Positions 1 to 8,868 of a stretch of DNA of 16,563 bases are shown here, piece after piece. The notes beneath the pieces are model-generated. The model was not told the DNA's origin and made no database searches. It saw only the letters and a program-made list of their open reading frames with translations. Source of the DNA: JBLIOB01 sp047639575 (GTDB taxonomy: Bacteria; Bacteroidota; Bacteroidia; Flavobacteriales_D; Parvicellaceae); NCBI GenBank assembly GCA_047639575.1, contig JBLIOB010000074.1, positions 1 through 16,563 on the forward strand, read 5' to 3'. Numbering within the stretch: position 1 is the first letter of the stretch; every line of letters starts with the position of its first letter. The position numbers and the translations under genes are program-made.

Positions 1-1
1 G

Positions 2-1624
2 TCCTTTTCTGTTTTGGGTAGACTAGATGTGAATAAAGGTGTATTGGGCGGTGTGGCTCCAATGTCAAATATCAATTTGATAGCTAGAAGAATTGCTTTG
101 AATATTCAAAGAATAGCAAATGGAGAGGACGCAGAGAAAATCAATGTTAAACTTCCTAAAAAAGAGGAGCTGGTCATCAATATGGCCACTGCTAGGGCAA
201 TTGATTTCAGCCCAAGCTGGGAAATATTGGCTGAAGCTGTTTTGATCAATGAAACAAGAAATGATATTAGTAGGAGTATTAATATTTATGATGCTATTGC
301 CGAGGGACTGGCTCAAAACTTAAATATCGATATCGCCAAAAGAGAAGTTGAAATCACCGCTGAAGATGTCAATGTAGCAAAGGCCAATTTATTGCCAGAA
401 TTGAAAGCTTCGGCCTCTCATACTATTTTTGATGATAATACGGCAACAATTTCAAATGGGCAGAACCCAGAAAACAAAGGAGCAGCGGGTATTCAATTGA
501 GTCAAGTGATTTATTCAGAGCAAGTAACAGCTAACAAACAAATTCAAGAATTATTATTAAAGGCAAGTAAGGCAGCTTTGGAGACGCAATCCCTTGATGT
601 GGTATTGGACGTTTCTACAACTTATCTTGGTTTAATGCAATCTAAAACAGCAGAAAATATCCAAAAACAAAATCTGGAAGTAACCCGGAAAAACCTAGAA
701 CTGGCTAGGGTTAGTTCTTCACTAGGGCAGTCAGGACCTTCCGATGTATATAGATGGCAGGGAGAAATAGCCAATGCTAAATCCGGTTTGTTGAATGCCA
801 CTGCGCAACGTAAACAAACAGAGATGGCACTCAATCAGGTATTAAACAAACCTATCAACGAACAGTTCCTTACACAGGAAATTGATATCAATGATAGTAG
901 GTTATTTCTTAATAATAGTGCGATTAACAAATATGTAAACAACCCAAGAGATTTTTATCAGTTTGCTGATTTTGCTGTGGAACGTGCTAAAGCCAATACG
1001 CCTGACCTTAAACAATTTGATTATAATGTTAGGGCTCAAGAGCGCTCATTACTATTGAACCAAAGAAATAAATATGTGCCTAGTGTTACTTTAGGGGGAG
1101 GGTATAACTATGAGTTATATAGAAGTGGTGCTGGGACAGGGTTTCCTCTAGGATTTGCAACACCTAATGATTGGAATTGGAATTTACAATTTGGAGCTTC
1201 CTTGCCCATATTTCAAGGAGGGAGTAGAAGCGCCAAAGTTCAGCAATCGAAAGTCCAGTTGGGTCAATTGAATACTCAAAGACTCAATACGGAAAGACTA
1301 ATCGAGCAATTGGTAAGATCAGAATTAGAGAATATTAGGGCTTCTTTTAGAAACATAACCCTGACAAAAGATGCCGCTGACGCGGCTACCAAAAATTTTG
1401 AACTCATTCAAGATTCCTATTCCAAAGGAGCAGTAACGATCACTCAACTTCTGGATGCCCAAAACGCTGCTATTTCAGCTCAACTTAACAGTGCCAATGC
1501 AGTGTACATCCTTTTGACTGATATACTCAATATGGAGCGCGCAACAGGAGTATATTATATGCTTATGAGCGAAGAGCAGAGAACCAATTATATCAACCAG
1601 CTTGAGTCTTTTTTTAATAGATAA
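2..1624 (+). CDS. TolC-family outer-membrane efflux protein with N-terminal ABC substrate-binding-like domain (5' partial)
   Basis: Outer-membrane channel of a tripartite RND efflux system. The frame is open to the first base (codons start at 2), so the true start lies outside the window; the first in-frame start-like codon, TTG at 14, sits inside a conserved stretch and is not the start. The first ~85 visible residues do not look like TolC. They resemble the C-terminal end of ABC_sub_bind proteins (PF04392 type): GVLGGVAP, an ARRIALNIQRI helix, then LVINMATARAIDFSPSWEIL followed by an acidic tail. From about residue 95 the protein is a normal OEP/TolC repeat pair, with NLNIDIAKREVEI, then NLLPELKAS, a second half around LPIFQGGSRSAKVQQSK, and GAVTITQLLDAQNAAISAQ near the end. 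The adaptor gene follows 21 bp later. The family is certain; the fusion is an inference from motif recall. Confidence 0.93.
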   Translation, partial: SFSVLGRLDVNKGVLGGVAPMSNINLIARRIALNIQRIANGEDAEKINVKLPKKEELVINMATARAIDFSPSWEILAEAVLINETRNDISRSINIYDAIAEGLAQNLNIDIAKREVEITAEDVNVAKANLLPELKASASHTIFDDNTATISNGQNPENKGAAGIQLSQVIYSEQVTANKQIQELLLKASKAALETQSLDVVLDVSTTYLGLMQSKTAENIQKQNLEVTRKNLELARVSSSLGQSGPSDVYRWQGEIANAKSGLLNATAQRKQTEMALNQVLNKPINEQFLTQEIDINDSRLFLNNSAINKYVNNPRDFYQFADFAVERAKANTPDLKQFDYNVRAQERSLLLNQRNKYVPSVTLGGGYNYELYRSGAGTGFPLGFATPNDWNWNLQFGASLPIFQGGSRSAKVQQSKVQLGQLNTQRLNTERLIEQLVRSELENIRASFRNITLTKDAADAATKNFELIQDSYSKGAVTITQLLDAQNAAISAQLNSANAVYILLTDILNMERATGVYYMLMSEEQRTNYINQLESFFNR

Positions 1625-1645
1625 TAATCTTCAAATACCACTAAT

Positions 1646-2737
1646 ATGAATAGCACAATTCAATCATCAATCTACCTAGCCATGGGCTTGTTAATAATGG
1701 CTTGTAGTAGTAAGGAACAAAAGAAAAAGGAAGTAATAAGGCCAGTGATGTATCAGAAAGTAGTACCTGGTGGAGGGCTCCAAACACGAACTTTTTCAGG
1801 AACAGCTAAGTCTGGTACTGAAACTAAATTAAGCTTTAAGGTTTCTGGAAATATCCAATCTCTCAAAGTCAAAGTAGGGCAGGAAGTATATAGAAACCAG
1901 TTGATTGCCACCATAGATAATTCAGATCTTCAGCTGCAATACGAACAAAATGATGCTTCTGTAAAGAATGCTAACGCTCAGGAAAAGCAGGCCAAATCAA
2001 ACTATGAACGAGTAAGGTCTTTATATGAAAACGGAAATACTTCTTTGAGTGATTATGAATCTGCAACTGCCACTTATCAATCGGCCAAAGCAAATGAAAG
2101 TTCTGCCAAAAAATCCCGAAAGCTCGCAAGAGCTCAATTGGAATATTCCAAATTGTATGCGCCTGTAAAAGGAAAAATTGCAACGGTAGATGCTGAAGTA
2201 AATGAAAATGTAAGTTCAGGACAACAAATAGTTGTATTGAGTTCAGAAGGTGATCTTGAAGTTAATTTGGGGCTTCCAGAATCATTTATTTCGAATGTCA
2301 ATGTGTTGGATGAAGTTGAAGTAACTTTTTCTTCCTTAACCGACAAAGTATTCAAAGGAGTTGTTTCGGAAGTTTCATTTGCGATCAGCAGTCAAACTTC
2401 GACTTACCCAGTGGTAGTGAAGATAGAAGGTGATACCAAGTCTGTGCGGCCAGGTATGGCAGCTTCTGTGACTTTAAATGTTAACAATGGAGCTTCCCAA
2501 ACCGATCAACTTGTAGTACCAGGACAGGCGGTTGGTGAAGATGAAGAAGGTAATTTTGTTTTCGCACTAGAGACTATTGATGATTACTATTTGGTCAAAA
2601 GAAGGTCTGTCAAAGTTGGGCAGCTCAACACCAGTGGTTTTGAAATACTAGAAGGTTTGGAAGAAGGCGAGTTGGTTGCCACAGCTGGACTTCAAACATT
2701 GCTTGATGGCATGAAAGTCAGACTTTTTGAAAACTAA
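1646..2737 (+). CDS. RND efflux periplasmic adaptor subunit (membrane fusion lipoprotein)
   Basis: Periplasmic adaptor that bridges the inner-membrane RND pump and the TolC channel. The N-terminus is a lipoprotein signal: a short hydrophobic stretch ends in the lipobox LIMAC with Cys20 as the lipidation site, followed by SSKEQKKK. Then come the first lipoyl half-motif (about 58-92, with LSFKVSGNIQSLKVKVGQEV), a long alpha-helical coiled-coil hairpin (about 95-168, rich in Ala, Lys and Ser), the second lipoyl half (about 170-200, YAPVKGKIATVDAEVNENVS), a beta-barrel domain (about 205-280) and a C-terminal membrane-proximal domain ending with EGELVATAGLQTLLDGMKV. Length 363 aa is normal. The ATG at 1646 has no clear Shine-Dalgarno, as usual in Bacteroidota. 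Substrate cannot be told. Confidence 0.96.
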   Translation: MNSTIQSSIYLAMGLLIMACSSKEQKKKEVIRPVMYQKVVPGGGLQTRTFSGTAKSGTETKLSFKVSGNIQSLKVKVGQEVYRNQLIATIDNSDLQLQYEQNDASVKNANAQEKQAKSNYERVRSLYENGNTSLSDYESATATYQSAKANESSAKKSRKLARAQLEYSKLYAPVKGKIATVDAEVNENVSSGQQIVVLSSEGDLEVNLGLPESFISNVNVLDEVEVTFSSLTDKVFKGVVSEVSFAISSQTSTYPVVVKIEGDTKSVRPGMAASVTLNVNNGASQTDQLVVPGQAVGEDEEGNFVFALETIDDYYLVKRRSVKVGQLNTSGFEILEGLEEGELVATAGLQTLLDGMKVRLFEN

Positions 2738-2749
2738 ATCCTCGTCGTT

Positions 2750-2827
2750 TTGTCATTTCGACGAAGGAGAAATCTAAATCATAAATATAACAAACACCTA
2801 GATTTCTCCCAATACTCGAAATAACAA
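2750..2827. repeat. REP-like imperfect inverted repeat between adaptor and permease genes
   Basis: Left arm 2750-2776 reads TTGTCATTTCGACGAAGG then AGAAATCTA. Right arm 2799-2827 is its imperfect reverse complement (TAGATTTCTCC ... TCGAAATAACAA), with a 22-bp spacer. The innermost 11 bp are perfectly complementary. The TCATTTCGA...GAGAAATCT pattern resembles dispersed palindromic repeats common in Bacteroidota genomes (recalled, not checked). It may form an mRNA hairpin that dampens or stabilises expression between the two cistrons. Confidence 0.7.
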
Positions 2828-2907
2828 GCCATGATTAACAAAAACAGACTAAAAAATAGCTCAATGCTTTTAGAAATTGAACTGATACTCCTTAATCTGA
2901 ATTAACT

Positions 2908-5900
2908 ATGAATCTGACACAATTTGCAATAGATAGAAACCGCATTACCATTACAATTTTGGTTGTAATCATAGTCATGGGGTTAGTGCTATACCAAAGC
3001 TTATCACGAGATAGCATGCCGCCTTTTACAGTGAGAGTGGCCACCATAGTATCAGAATTCCCAGGAGCCAGCCCAGAACGTGCAGAGCAATTGGTGAGTG
3101 ATAGAATAGAAAAGATTGTACAAGAACTTCCTGAATTAAAGGATGTAAAGAGTACTTCACGAACGGGGCTTTCAGTAGTAACTGTTACGCTAAAGGATGA
3201 GGTAGGGCCAAAAAAACTACAAGAAGTTTGGAATCGGCTAAGGAGAAAATTAGACGCTATGAAGGGGCTTCCTGAAGGGGTAAAGCCAAGGTTGAAAGAT
3301 GATGGTATTGGTGATGTTTATGGAATAGTTGTAGGGTTATCTAGTGATGGATTTTCTTATATTCAGCTAAAAGAGTATGCAGATGATATAAAAGATGATT
3401 TCATAAAATTGGAAGATGCAGCTAAAGTGGAAATTGGTGGGGAACAGGAAGAGCGGGTCTTTGTAGAATTTGACAATGCCAGACTTAAAGAATATGGACT
3501 GACAGCCGGAAAACTTCAAAGTGCTATTAGTGCGACCAATATTTTAAGTTCGGGAGGCCAGATCAATCTTCAGGAAGAACGCATAATTCTGGAGCCAACA
3601 GGAAATTACAATACGGTGGACGATATAAGTAAGACACTAATTCCAGTAGGAGATGGCTCTCAATTGGTTTACCTGGAAGATATTACTAAAATTCACAAAG
3701 GGTATATAGATCCTACCAAACAAAAAGTAAGGGTAGATGGAAAGGATGCTATTTCACTTCATATCAATTTGAAGGACGGAGCTAATGTAATTAAGCTTGG
3801 TGCAGAGGTGGACAAGGTAGTTGAAAAGTGGCAGGAAAAGCTACCTGTAGGATTAGAGCTTAGTAGACTGTCTTCATTAGATTCTTATATCGATTTCAAG
3901 ATTAGTGATTTTATTGTCAATCTCATGCAGTCTATAGGTATCGTATTGGCTGTCATGTTGCTCTTTCTTGGTTTAAGAACAGGATCCATAATTGCCAGCC
4001 TTATTCCGATAGTTACCATTATGACACTTATGCTTATGGGCATGATGAACATCGGGCTCAATCAAGTTACCTTGGCTGCTTTGATTATGGCACTCGGTAT
4101 GATGGTGGACAATGCTATTGTGGTAGCCGAAACGGTCATGGTGAAAATGGAAAATGGCATTGACGCCAAGAAAGCTGCCATTGATTCTTGCTCTGAGCTA
4201 TTTACCCCTTTGTTGATTTCCACGCTTACCACTTCAGCAGCCTTCTTATCTTTTTACCTCGCCGAGTCAGTAATGGGTGATATAGTAGGTCCTATATTCG
4301 TTGTGATTACCCTAGCCTTGCTTTCTTCTTGGTTAATTGCACTTACCGTCGTTACTTTATTCTGCTATTTGTTCTTGAAGGTTGATAAAAAAGGAGAAAA
4401 AGAACCAGGATTTGTCGATAGAATTATAGACAAGTTGAAAGTCTATTATAAAGATTTGATATTAAAAGCATTGGCGCATAAAGGGCTGGTAATGCTTGGG
4501 ATTATCGTGTTGTTTTTTGGATCTCTTTTTGGTTTTACTAAAATAGCCTTTCTGTTTTTTCCTGATAGTGATCGAAATATGATTACCGTGGACATCAATT
4601 TACCTTTAGGGACAAAAATTGAAAGTACCTCTAAAATTGTAGAGAGCATTGAAAAATTCATGCAAGATTCATTGTTGGTAAATGATGCAAGAACAAAAGG
4701 AGTGAACAATTGGTCGTCTTATATCGGTGAGGGACCTGAATCCTACGATATGGGCTACAGCCCTGATGAAGCCAATTCCAGTTATGCCCACATTTTGGTG
4801 AATACTTCCAACTCTGATTTTAACAATGAAATGATCAATGTGCTTGATGCCTATTGCTTCAATAATTTTCCTAGTGCGGATATAAAAATTGGTCCGCTTG
4901 GTGCAGGTGGAGGAGGAGTTCCTATTGAAATCAAAATATCTGGTGATGACCCTGATCAGCTAGCCAGAATTTCCAAAAGTGTCAAAAAGAAATTGAATGA
5001 CATCACGGGAACCAAAAATGTAATTGATGATTGGGGTCCAAAGAGTAAGAAGTTTGTTATAGACATTGATCAAAATAGGGCACAAGTTGCTGGTGTGTCA
5101 AATCAGGACATAGCTACTTCTTTAAAAACGGTCTTGGATGGTTTTCAAACTGGTGAATATAGAGAAGGTGACAAATCGATTCCGATTATCATGAGAAGTG
5201 ATGCAGGTCAGCAGCAATCCTTAGAGTCTTTGGAAACACTTAATATTTATGCTCAAAACTCAGGTAAAAGTGTGCCCTTGCTTCAAGTAGCGACTATTGT
5301 ACCTCAGTGGCAATATTCCAAAATAAAGAGACTTGACTTGGTAAGAACTGTAAACATTTCCAGTGAACTGCGTAATGATGGAAATGCCGCCTTTATTACT
5401 GCTGAAATTACCCCATGGCTCATTGAGGAACAGAAAAACTGGCCTACTGGCTATTCATTTCAATTTGGAGGAGATGCTAAAAATACGGCAGACAACATGG
5501 GAGCAGTAGTCAATTATTTACCCCTTTCAGGATTTATCATTGTGCTACTTCTGATTATACAATTCAATTCATTTAGAAAAATGATCATGGTGGTTTCTAC
5601 TATTCCATTGGCCATTATAGGTGTCGTGATAGGGCTATTGATCTTCCAAGAGCCGTTTGGATTTATGCCATTTTTAGGAGTGATTTCTTTAGCGGGAATT
5701 GTCATAAACAATGCCATCGTTTTGATTGATAGAATTGAGATTGAACAGAAAGATTTGAATCGTGATGTGAAAGATGCCGTAATCTCGGCTTGCTTGCAAA
5801 GGCTAAGGCCAATTTTATTAGCGACTTTCACGACGGTACTAGGTTTAATTCCTTTGTACTTGAGTGGTGGGGAAATGTGGGAAGGAATGGCTGTTTCTAT

Positions 5901-6021
5901 AATGGTAGGCCTTTTATTTGGAACCATCATTACCTTGATTTTCATTCCTTCGTTTTATAGCATCCTATTTAAGGTCAACTATAAAGGCTATGAGTTTAAT
6001 GAGAAGTTGCTGGAAAATTAA
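2908..6021 (+). CDS. RND-family efflux permease (AcrB/MMPL-type inner-membrane pump)
   Basis: Inner-membrane proton-driven multidrug/solute exporter, 1037 aa, normal for the HAE-RND family. It starts with the classical short cytoplasmic segment and TM1 (MNLTQFAIDRNRITITILVV), then the first porter domain (PGASPERAEQLVSDRIE). TM2-TM6 lie about residues 335-490, TM7 near 525-550, the second periplasmic loop at about 560-860, and TM8-TM12 at the C-terminus. The TM4 relay motif reads GMMVDNAIVVAE, so the AcrB Asp407-Asp408 pair is Asp401-Asn402 here. In TM10 the position of AcrB Lys940 is Asn934 (GIVINNAIVLID). This Asp-Asn/Asn pattern occurs in a subset of RND pumps. The gene lies 170 bp after the adaptor with a REP-like element between, and is still likely in the same operon. 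Substrate unknown. Confidence 0.96.
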   Translation: MNLTQFAIDRNRITITILVVIIVMGLVLYQSLSRDSMPPFTVRVATIVSEFPGASPERAEQLVSDRIEKIVQELPELKDVKSTSRTGLSVVTVTLKDEVGPKKLQEVWNRLRRKLDAMKGLPEGVKPRLKDDGIGDVYGIVVGLSSDGFSYIQLKEYADDIKDDFIKLEDAAKVEIGGEQEERVFVEFDNARLKEYGLTAGKLQSAISATNILSSGGQINLQEERIILEPTGNYNTVDDISKTLIPVGDGSQLVYLEDITKIHKGYIDPTKQKVRVDGKDAISLHINLKDGANVIKLGAEVDKVVEKWQEKLPVGLELSRLSSLDSYIDFKISDFIVNLMQSIGIVLAVMLLFLGLRTGSIIASLIPIVTIMTLMLMGMMNIGLNQVTLAALIMALGMMVDNAIVVAETVMVKMENGIDAKKAAIDSCSELFTPLLISTLTTSAAFLSFYLAESVMGDIVGPIFVVITLALLSSWLIALTVVTLFCYLFLKVDKKGEKEPGFVDRIIDKLKVYYKDLILKALAHKGLVMLGIIVLFFGSLFGFTKIAFLFFPDSDRNMITVDINLPLGTKIESTSKIVESIEKFMQDSLLVNDARTKGVNNWSSYIGEGPESYDMGYSPDEANSSYAHILVNTSNSDFNNEMINVLDAYCFNNFPSADIKIGPLGAGGGGVPIEIKISGDDPDQLARISKSVKKKLNDITGTKNVIDDWGPKSKKFVIDIDQNRAQVAGVSNQDIATSLKTVLDGFQTGEYREGDKSIPIIMRSDAGQQQSLESLETLNIYAQNSGKSVPLLQVATIVPQWQYSKIKRLDLVRTVNISSELRNDGNAAFITAEITPWLIEEQKNWPTGYSFQFGGDAKNTADNMGAVVNYLPLSGFIIVLLLIIQFNSFRKMIMVVSTIPLAIIGVVIGLLIFQEPFGFMPFLGVISLAGIVINNAIVLIDRIEIEQKDLNRDVKDAVISACLQRLRPILLATFTTVLGLIPLYLSGGEMWEGMAVSIMVGLLFGTIITLIFIPSFYSILFKVNYKGYEFNEKLLEN

Positions 6022-6141
6022 TCATCAAGTATAAATGCCAATGATTCTGATTATCGGAGTTGGCTTAGATGAAATCCTTAACAATATGTAATTAGAATAT
6101 AACCAAGGACTTAAATCGATCATTAAAATAACGTTTAGTAT

Positions 6142-6174
6142 AAAAGTAGTAACGGATTAAATACTGCTACTTTT
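6142..6174. terminator. probable bidirectional intrinsic terminator between convergent genes
   Basis: Stem AAAAGTAG (6142-6149) pairs with CTACTTTT (6167-6174) around a 17-nt loop. The A-run on one side and T-run on the other let it act on both strands. It sits in the 256-bp gap between the RND permease and the oppositely oriented nitroreductase. No other gene-like structure is seen in that gap. Confidence 0.5.
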
Positions 6175-6277
6175 CAATTTGCAAAATACTAAGTTAGTGT
6201 AAAAAATGGCCTGAGTTTACACCCAGACCACTATTGCTTATATACCTTGTTGTAGGTAGTTTATTGATTGGTAGAAC

Positions 6278-6907
6278 TTAGACTTCCTCAAAGAGAACTT
6301 CTAATGGCTTTCGAACTTTTTTAGCGTTTTGGCTTGTATCTTCTTTACTTCTGTAACCAATTGCAATAACAACGCTCGCTTCTAGACCTCTTTTCTTTAG
6401 TCCAAGTATTTCATTGTATTTATCTGGTTCAAAGCCTTCCATTGGAGTGCTATCTATTTTAAGTTCCGCACAAGCATTTAAGACATTGGCTAATGCGAGA
6501 TATGTTTGCTTGGCAGTCCAGCTACTTTTTTCTTCGCTGCTTTTTTCCTTCAATTTGGACTTTATGAAATCTCCATATCCTTTTAAATTAACTACGTCTA
6601 TGCCTTGTACTTCAGCTTTTAAGTTGAGGTAACCATCTATGTTTTCATTTTGTACTTCAGTATAGTTGCATAATACTAAAAGGTGAGAAGAATCAGTTAT
6701 TGGAGATTGTCCCCAAGATACTGGTTTCAATTTTTCTCTAATTGATTTATTCTCAATATTCAATACCTTAAATAGTTGAAGTCCATAAGAAGAAGCAGAC
6801 AGTTGAATTGCTTCTTTTATTTTGTCTAGGTCTTCCTCTTTTACTTTTTTTGAAGAATCATATTGCTTAGTCGCATATCTCCATTTTAAGTTTTCAATAA
6901 ATTCCAT
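6278..6907 (-). CDS. NAD(P)H-dependent nitroreductase-family oxidoreductase (NfsB-like)
   Basis: FMN-dependent oxidoreductase predicted to reduce nitro compounds, quinones or related electrophiles with NAD(P)H, in the cytoplasm. The protein is 209 aa, close to the NfsB-type length. The N-terminal FMN-phosphate motif LKWRYATKQYD has basic residues Arg10 and Lys14. It is followed by SASSYGLQLFKVL (about 37-49) and WGQSPITDSSHLLVLC (65-80). The C-terminal part has the family pattern STPMEGFEPDKYNEILGL (153-170) and a basic GYRSKED...KKVRKP segment (185-201) expected near FMN. It starts 16 bp after the pirin gene, so the two are probably cotranscribed; both are often linked to electrophile or oxidant stress. 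The exact substrate is not predictable. Confidence 0.92.
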   Translation of the reverse strand: MEFIENLKWRYATKQYDSSKKVKEEDLDKIKEAIQLSASSYGLQLFKVLNIENKSIREKLKPVSWGQSPITDSSHLLVLCNYTEVQNENIDGYLNLKAEVQGIDVVNLKGYGDFIKSKLKEKSSEEKSSWTAKQTYLALANVLNACAELKIDSTPMEGFEPDKYNEILGLKKRGLEASVVIAIGYRSKEDTSQNAKKVRKPLEVLFEEV

Positions 6908-6923
6908 CTTTTTATTTTTGAGT

Positions 6924-7808
6924 TTATAAATTCATTGGTACTTCCATTAATAATACACGAGCATCGCTATTAGCTACTAAATCTATATCTTCAGTGTCCC
7001 AGATTCCCATTCCATCTTTCAGCGAAAGTTCCTCTCCGTTTAATTTAACTTCTCCTTCCAATACAAAAACATAGACTCCATTCCCAGTTTTTTGAATTTT
7101 ATATTGGTCAGAACTTCCTTTTGTAAACTTTCCAAGATTAAACCATGCATCTTGATTTATCCAAACGCCTTGATCGTCTTTACTTGGTGAAAGCACTTGA
7201 TAAAATTTATTGTCTTTTTCAATATCTCTTATCGAGATTTGGTCATAACGTGGGCTTACATTTTTCTCTTTTGGAAACACCCAAATTTGAAGAAATTTCA
7301 CTTCTTTGTCTTTATTCTTATTGTATTCTGAATGTGTAATGCCAGTTCCAGCGCTTAAGACTTGAACATCACCTTTTTTTATGATTGCTACATTTCCCAT
7401 ACTATCTTTATGCTGCAAATCACCTTCAAGCGGAATGGATATAATTTCCATGTTGTCATGTGGGTGTGTCCTAAAACCCATTCCTGCTTGCACTCTGTCG
7501 TCATTTAAGACACGAAGTACACCAAAGTTCATTCTTTCTGGATTATGGTAGTTTGCAAAACTGAAAGTATGATTTGAGTTTAACCAACCATGGTTTGCAT
7601 TTCCTCTTGTGTCTGCTTTGTGAATTACAGTATTCATAGTTTTATATTCTTTATTTGGTAAATGATTAAAGCCTACTTTTTGCATCAACTTGTCATAAGT
7701 GGATTCTGTTTTCTTTACACTAGCTGTTGCTGCTGTTAACATTTGTGGTGCTAAGACCCCAATAGCACTTGTTAAAAGTGATTTTTTGATAAAATCTTTC
7801 CGTTTCAT
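6924..7808 (-). CDS. pirin-family bicupin protein with export-signal-like N-terminus
   Basis: Pirin-family iron-binding bicupin, 294 aa. Family members act as quercetinase-like dioxygenases or redox sensors. The metal ligands of human pirin (His56, His58, His101, Glu103) align with His115, His117 (GFRTHPHDNME), His159 and Glu161 (GTGITHSEYN). The signature WLNSNHTFSFANYHNPERMNFGVLRVLNDD is present in the N-terminal cupin, and the C-terminal cupin spans about 190-294. The first ~30 residues are unusual: MKRKDFIKKSLLTSAIGVLA followed by PQMLTAATA is a basic-hydrophobic-polar leader that resembles a Tat signal (an RK variant of the twin Arg, then DF-I-K). Most pirins are cytoplasmic, so this one may be exported. 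It lies between an AraC regulator and a nitroreductase on the same strand. Confidence 0.92.
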   Translation of the reverse strand: MKRKDFIKKSLLTSAIGVLAPQMLTAATASVKKTESTYDKLMQKVGFNHLPNKEYKTMNTVIHKADTRGNANHGWLNSNHTFSFANYHNPERMNFGVLRVLNDDRVQAGMGFRTHPHDNMEIISIPLEGDLQHKDSMGNVAIIKKGDVQVLSAGTGITHSEYNKNKDKEVKFLQIWVFPKEKNVSPRYDQISIRDIEKDNKFYQVLSPSKDDQGVWINQDAWFNLGKFTKGSSDQYKIQKTGNGVYVFVLEGEVKLNGEELSLKDGMGIWDTEDIDLVANSDARVLLMEVPMNL

Positions 7809-7905
7809 ATGCTTGTTTTTATGTTACAATGCAAATATGGAACGATATGACCTGATAAAGAATATGAGAAATCGGGATTGACTTATGAAAATCCGATATA
7901 GTTGA
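7809..7905 (-). promoter_or_regulatory. pirin-nitroreductase upstream region with candidate operator and -7 element
   Basis: This 97-bp gap separates the AraC stop from the pirin start. On the minus strand CCGATTTCTCA (7875-7865) resembles CCGATTTTTCA upstream of the AraC gene (8869-8879). An imperfect inverted repeat, ATCGG (7871-7875) and CCGAT (7893-7897), surrounds it. CATATTTG at 7839-7832 on the minus strand is one mismatch from the Bacteroidota -7 consensus TAnnTTTG and lies about 24 bp before the ATG, but I see no matching -33 TTG. This suggests a promoter of its own for pirin-nitroreductase under AraC control; it is inference only. Confidence 0.3.
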
Positions 7906-8787
7906 TTATTTCAATAGTAATACTTCTTTTTTCTGAAAGTTTGAAGGAGAAAAACCAGTACAGTTTTTAAAAAATGCACTAAAGTTTGCTGGTTCACTAA
8001 ACCCAAGCGCAAAACCAATTTCTTTATTAGACAACTTAGAGAAATACAAAAGTCTTTTAGCTTCGGTTATAATTCTGGATTGAATGTATTCTTTTGCTGT
8101 TTTACCAATAGTGCTTTTAATGGTCCGATTTAAATGATCTGATGTAATATGCAATTGATCAGCATAATAGCTTATTAAATGTTCTAATTTATAAGATTCA
8201 TTGACCCGTTTTTTAAATTTACTAATAATGTGATTGTCGGAGGTATCAAAATTTGATTCTAATGGATTAATAGAACATAGATTATTGCATTCAATTAAAA
8301 ATAATTTTAAAAAGGCGCCCATTGAGAGCTCTTTCATTTTTGAAGTGCTATTGAATAAGTTCAATATTTCATCAGCATAGTTTTTTAACTTTAGATGTTG
8401 TCGATCATTGGCTATTAATGGTGGGCTTTGACCGTAATCATGAAAAAGATTAAGACTTTCAATAAAAGATAATTGAATGGAATTCTCAATTAAAAATTGT
8501 GTTGAAAATGTCATTACATATCCCATACTGGCTTCTTCCTCAATTAGCTGATGCACTTGACCGGGAGCGACAAAATAAATTTGATTACTACTCAATACAT
8601 AGGTATTAAAATCGATTTTATGTATCCCTTTTGCTTTATTGATGATTAATACTGTAAAAAAATCGTGTCTGTGTGGTTCGTCAACAGCACCGTCTCGTTT
8701 TATAAAAATATCTTCCATTTTAGATATCCTAAAACTTACATTTTCCTTTTCAGAGTTAACTTTTTGATATGTTTTAACTGTGTTCAT
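7906..8787 (-). CDS. AraC/XylS-family transcriptional regulator
   Basis: DNA-binding regulator of 293 aa. The N-terminal half (about 20-100) is a cupin-like sensing domain with EPHRHDFFTVLIIN (His39, His41) and FVAPGQVHQL. The C-terminal ~100 residues carry the AraC double helix-turn-helix. The first lies around 200-225 (LEHLISYYADQLHITSDHLNR). The second, around 252-276 with LSNKEIGFALGFSEPANFSA, is followed by the family signature FFKNCTGFSPSNFQK. It lies just upstream of and codirectional with pirin and nitroreductase, the likely targets. The ATG at 8787 is followed by a normal hydrophilic start and no Shine-Dalgarno is seen. The ligand is not predictable; a phenolic, nitroaromatic or electrophilic signal would fit the neighbours but is inference. 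Confidence 0.93.
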   Translation of the reverse strand: MNTVKTYQKVNSEKENVSFRISKMEDIFIKRDGAVDEPHRHDFFTVLIINKAKGIHKIDFNTYVLSSNQIYFVAPGQVHQLIEEEASMGYVMTFSTQFLIENSIQLSFIESLNLFHDYGQSPPLIANDRQHLKLKNYADEILNLFNSTSKMKELSMGAFLKLFLIECNNLCSINPLESNFDTSDNHIISKFKKRVNESYKLEHLISYYADQLHITSDHLNRTIKSTIGKTAKEYIQSRIITEAKRLLYFSKLSNKEIGFALGFSEPANFSAFFKNCTGFSPSNFQKKEVLLLK

Positions 8788-8868
8788 TTTTTAATTACCT
8801 ACAACGCCTGTCTTTATCCTGTGACGTTGGTGTAATTTAAAGTGTCGGACTCAAAGCAGGAAAAATTT

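Noticed and set aside
14..16. TTG at 14 as the start of the TolC-family gene
   Set aside because: The frame is open to the window edge and the residues before it (SFSV) continue the conserved domain; the gene is cut by the window.
5514..5945. 143-codon minus-strand frame inside the RND permease
   Set aside because: It is a shadow frame of the strongly supported permease coding sequence, low in complexity and without recognisable motifs.
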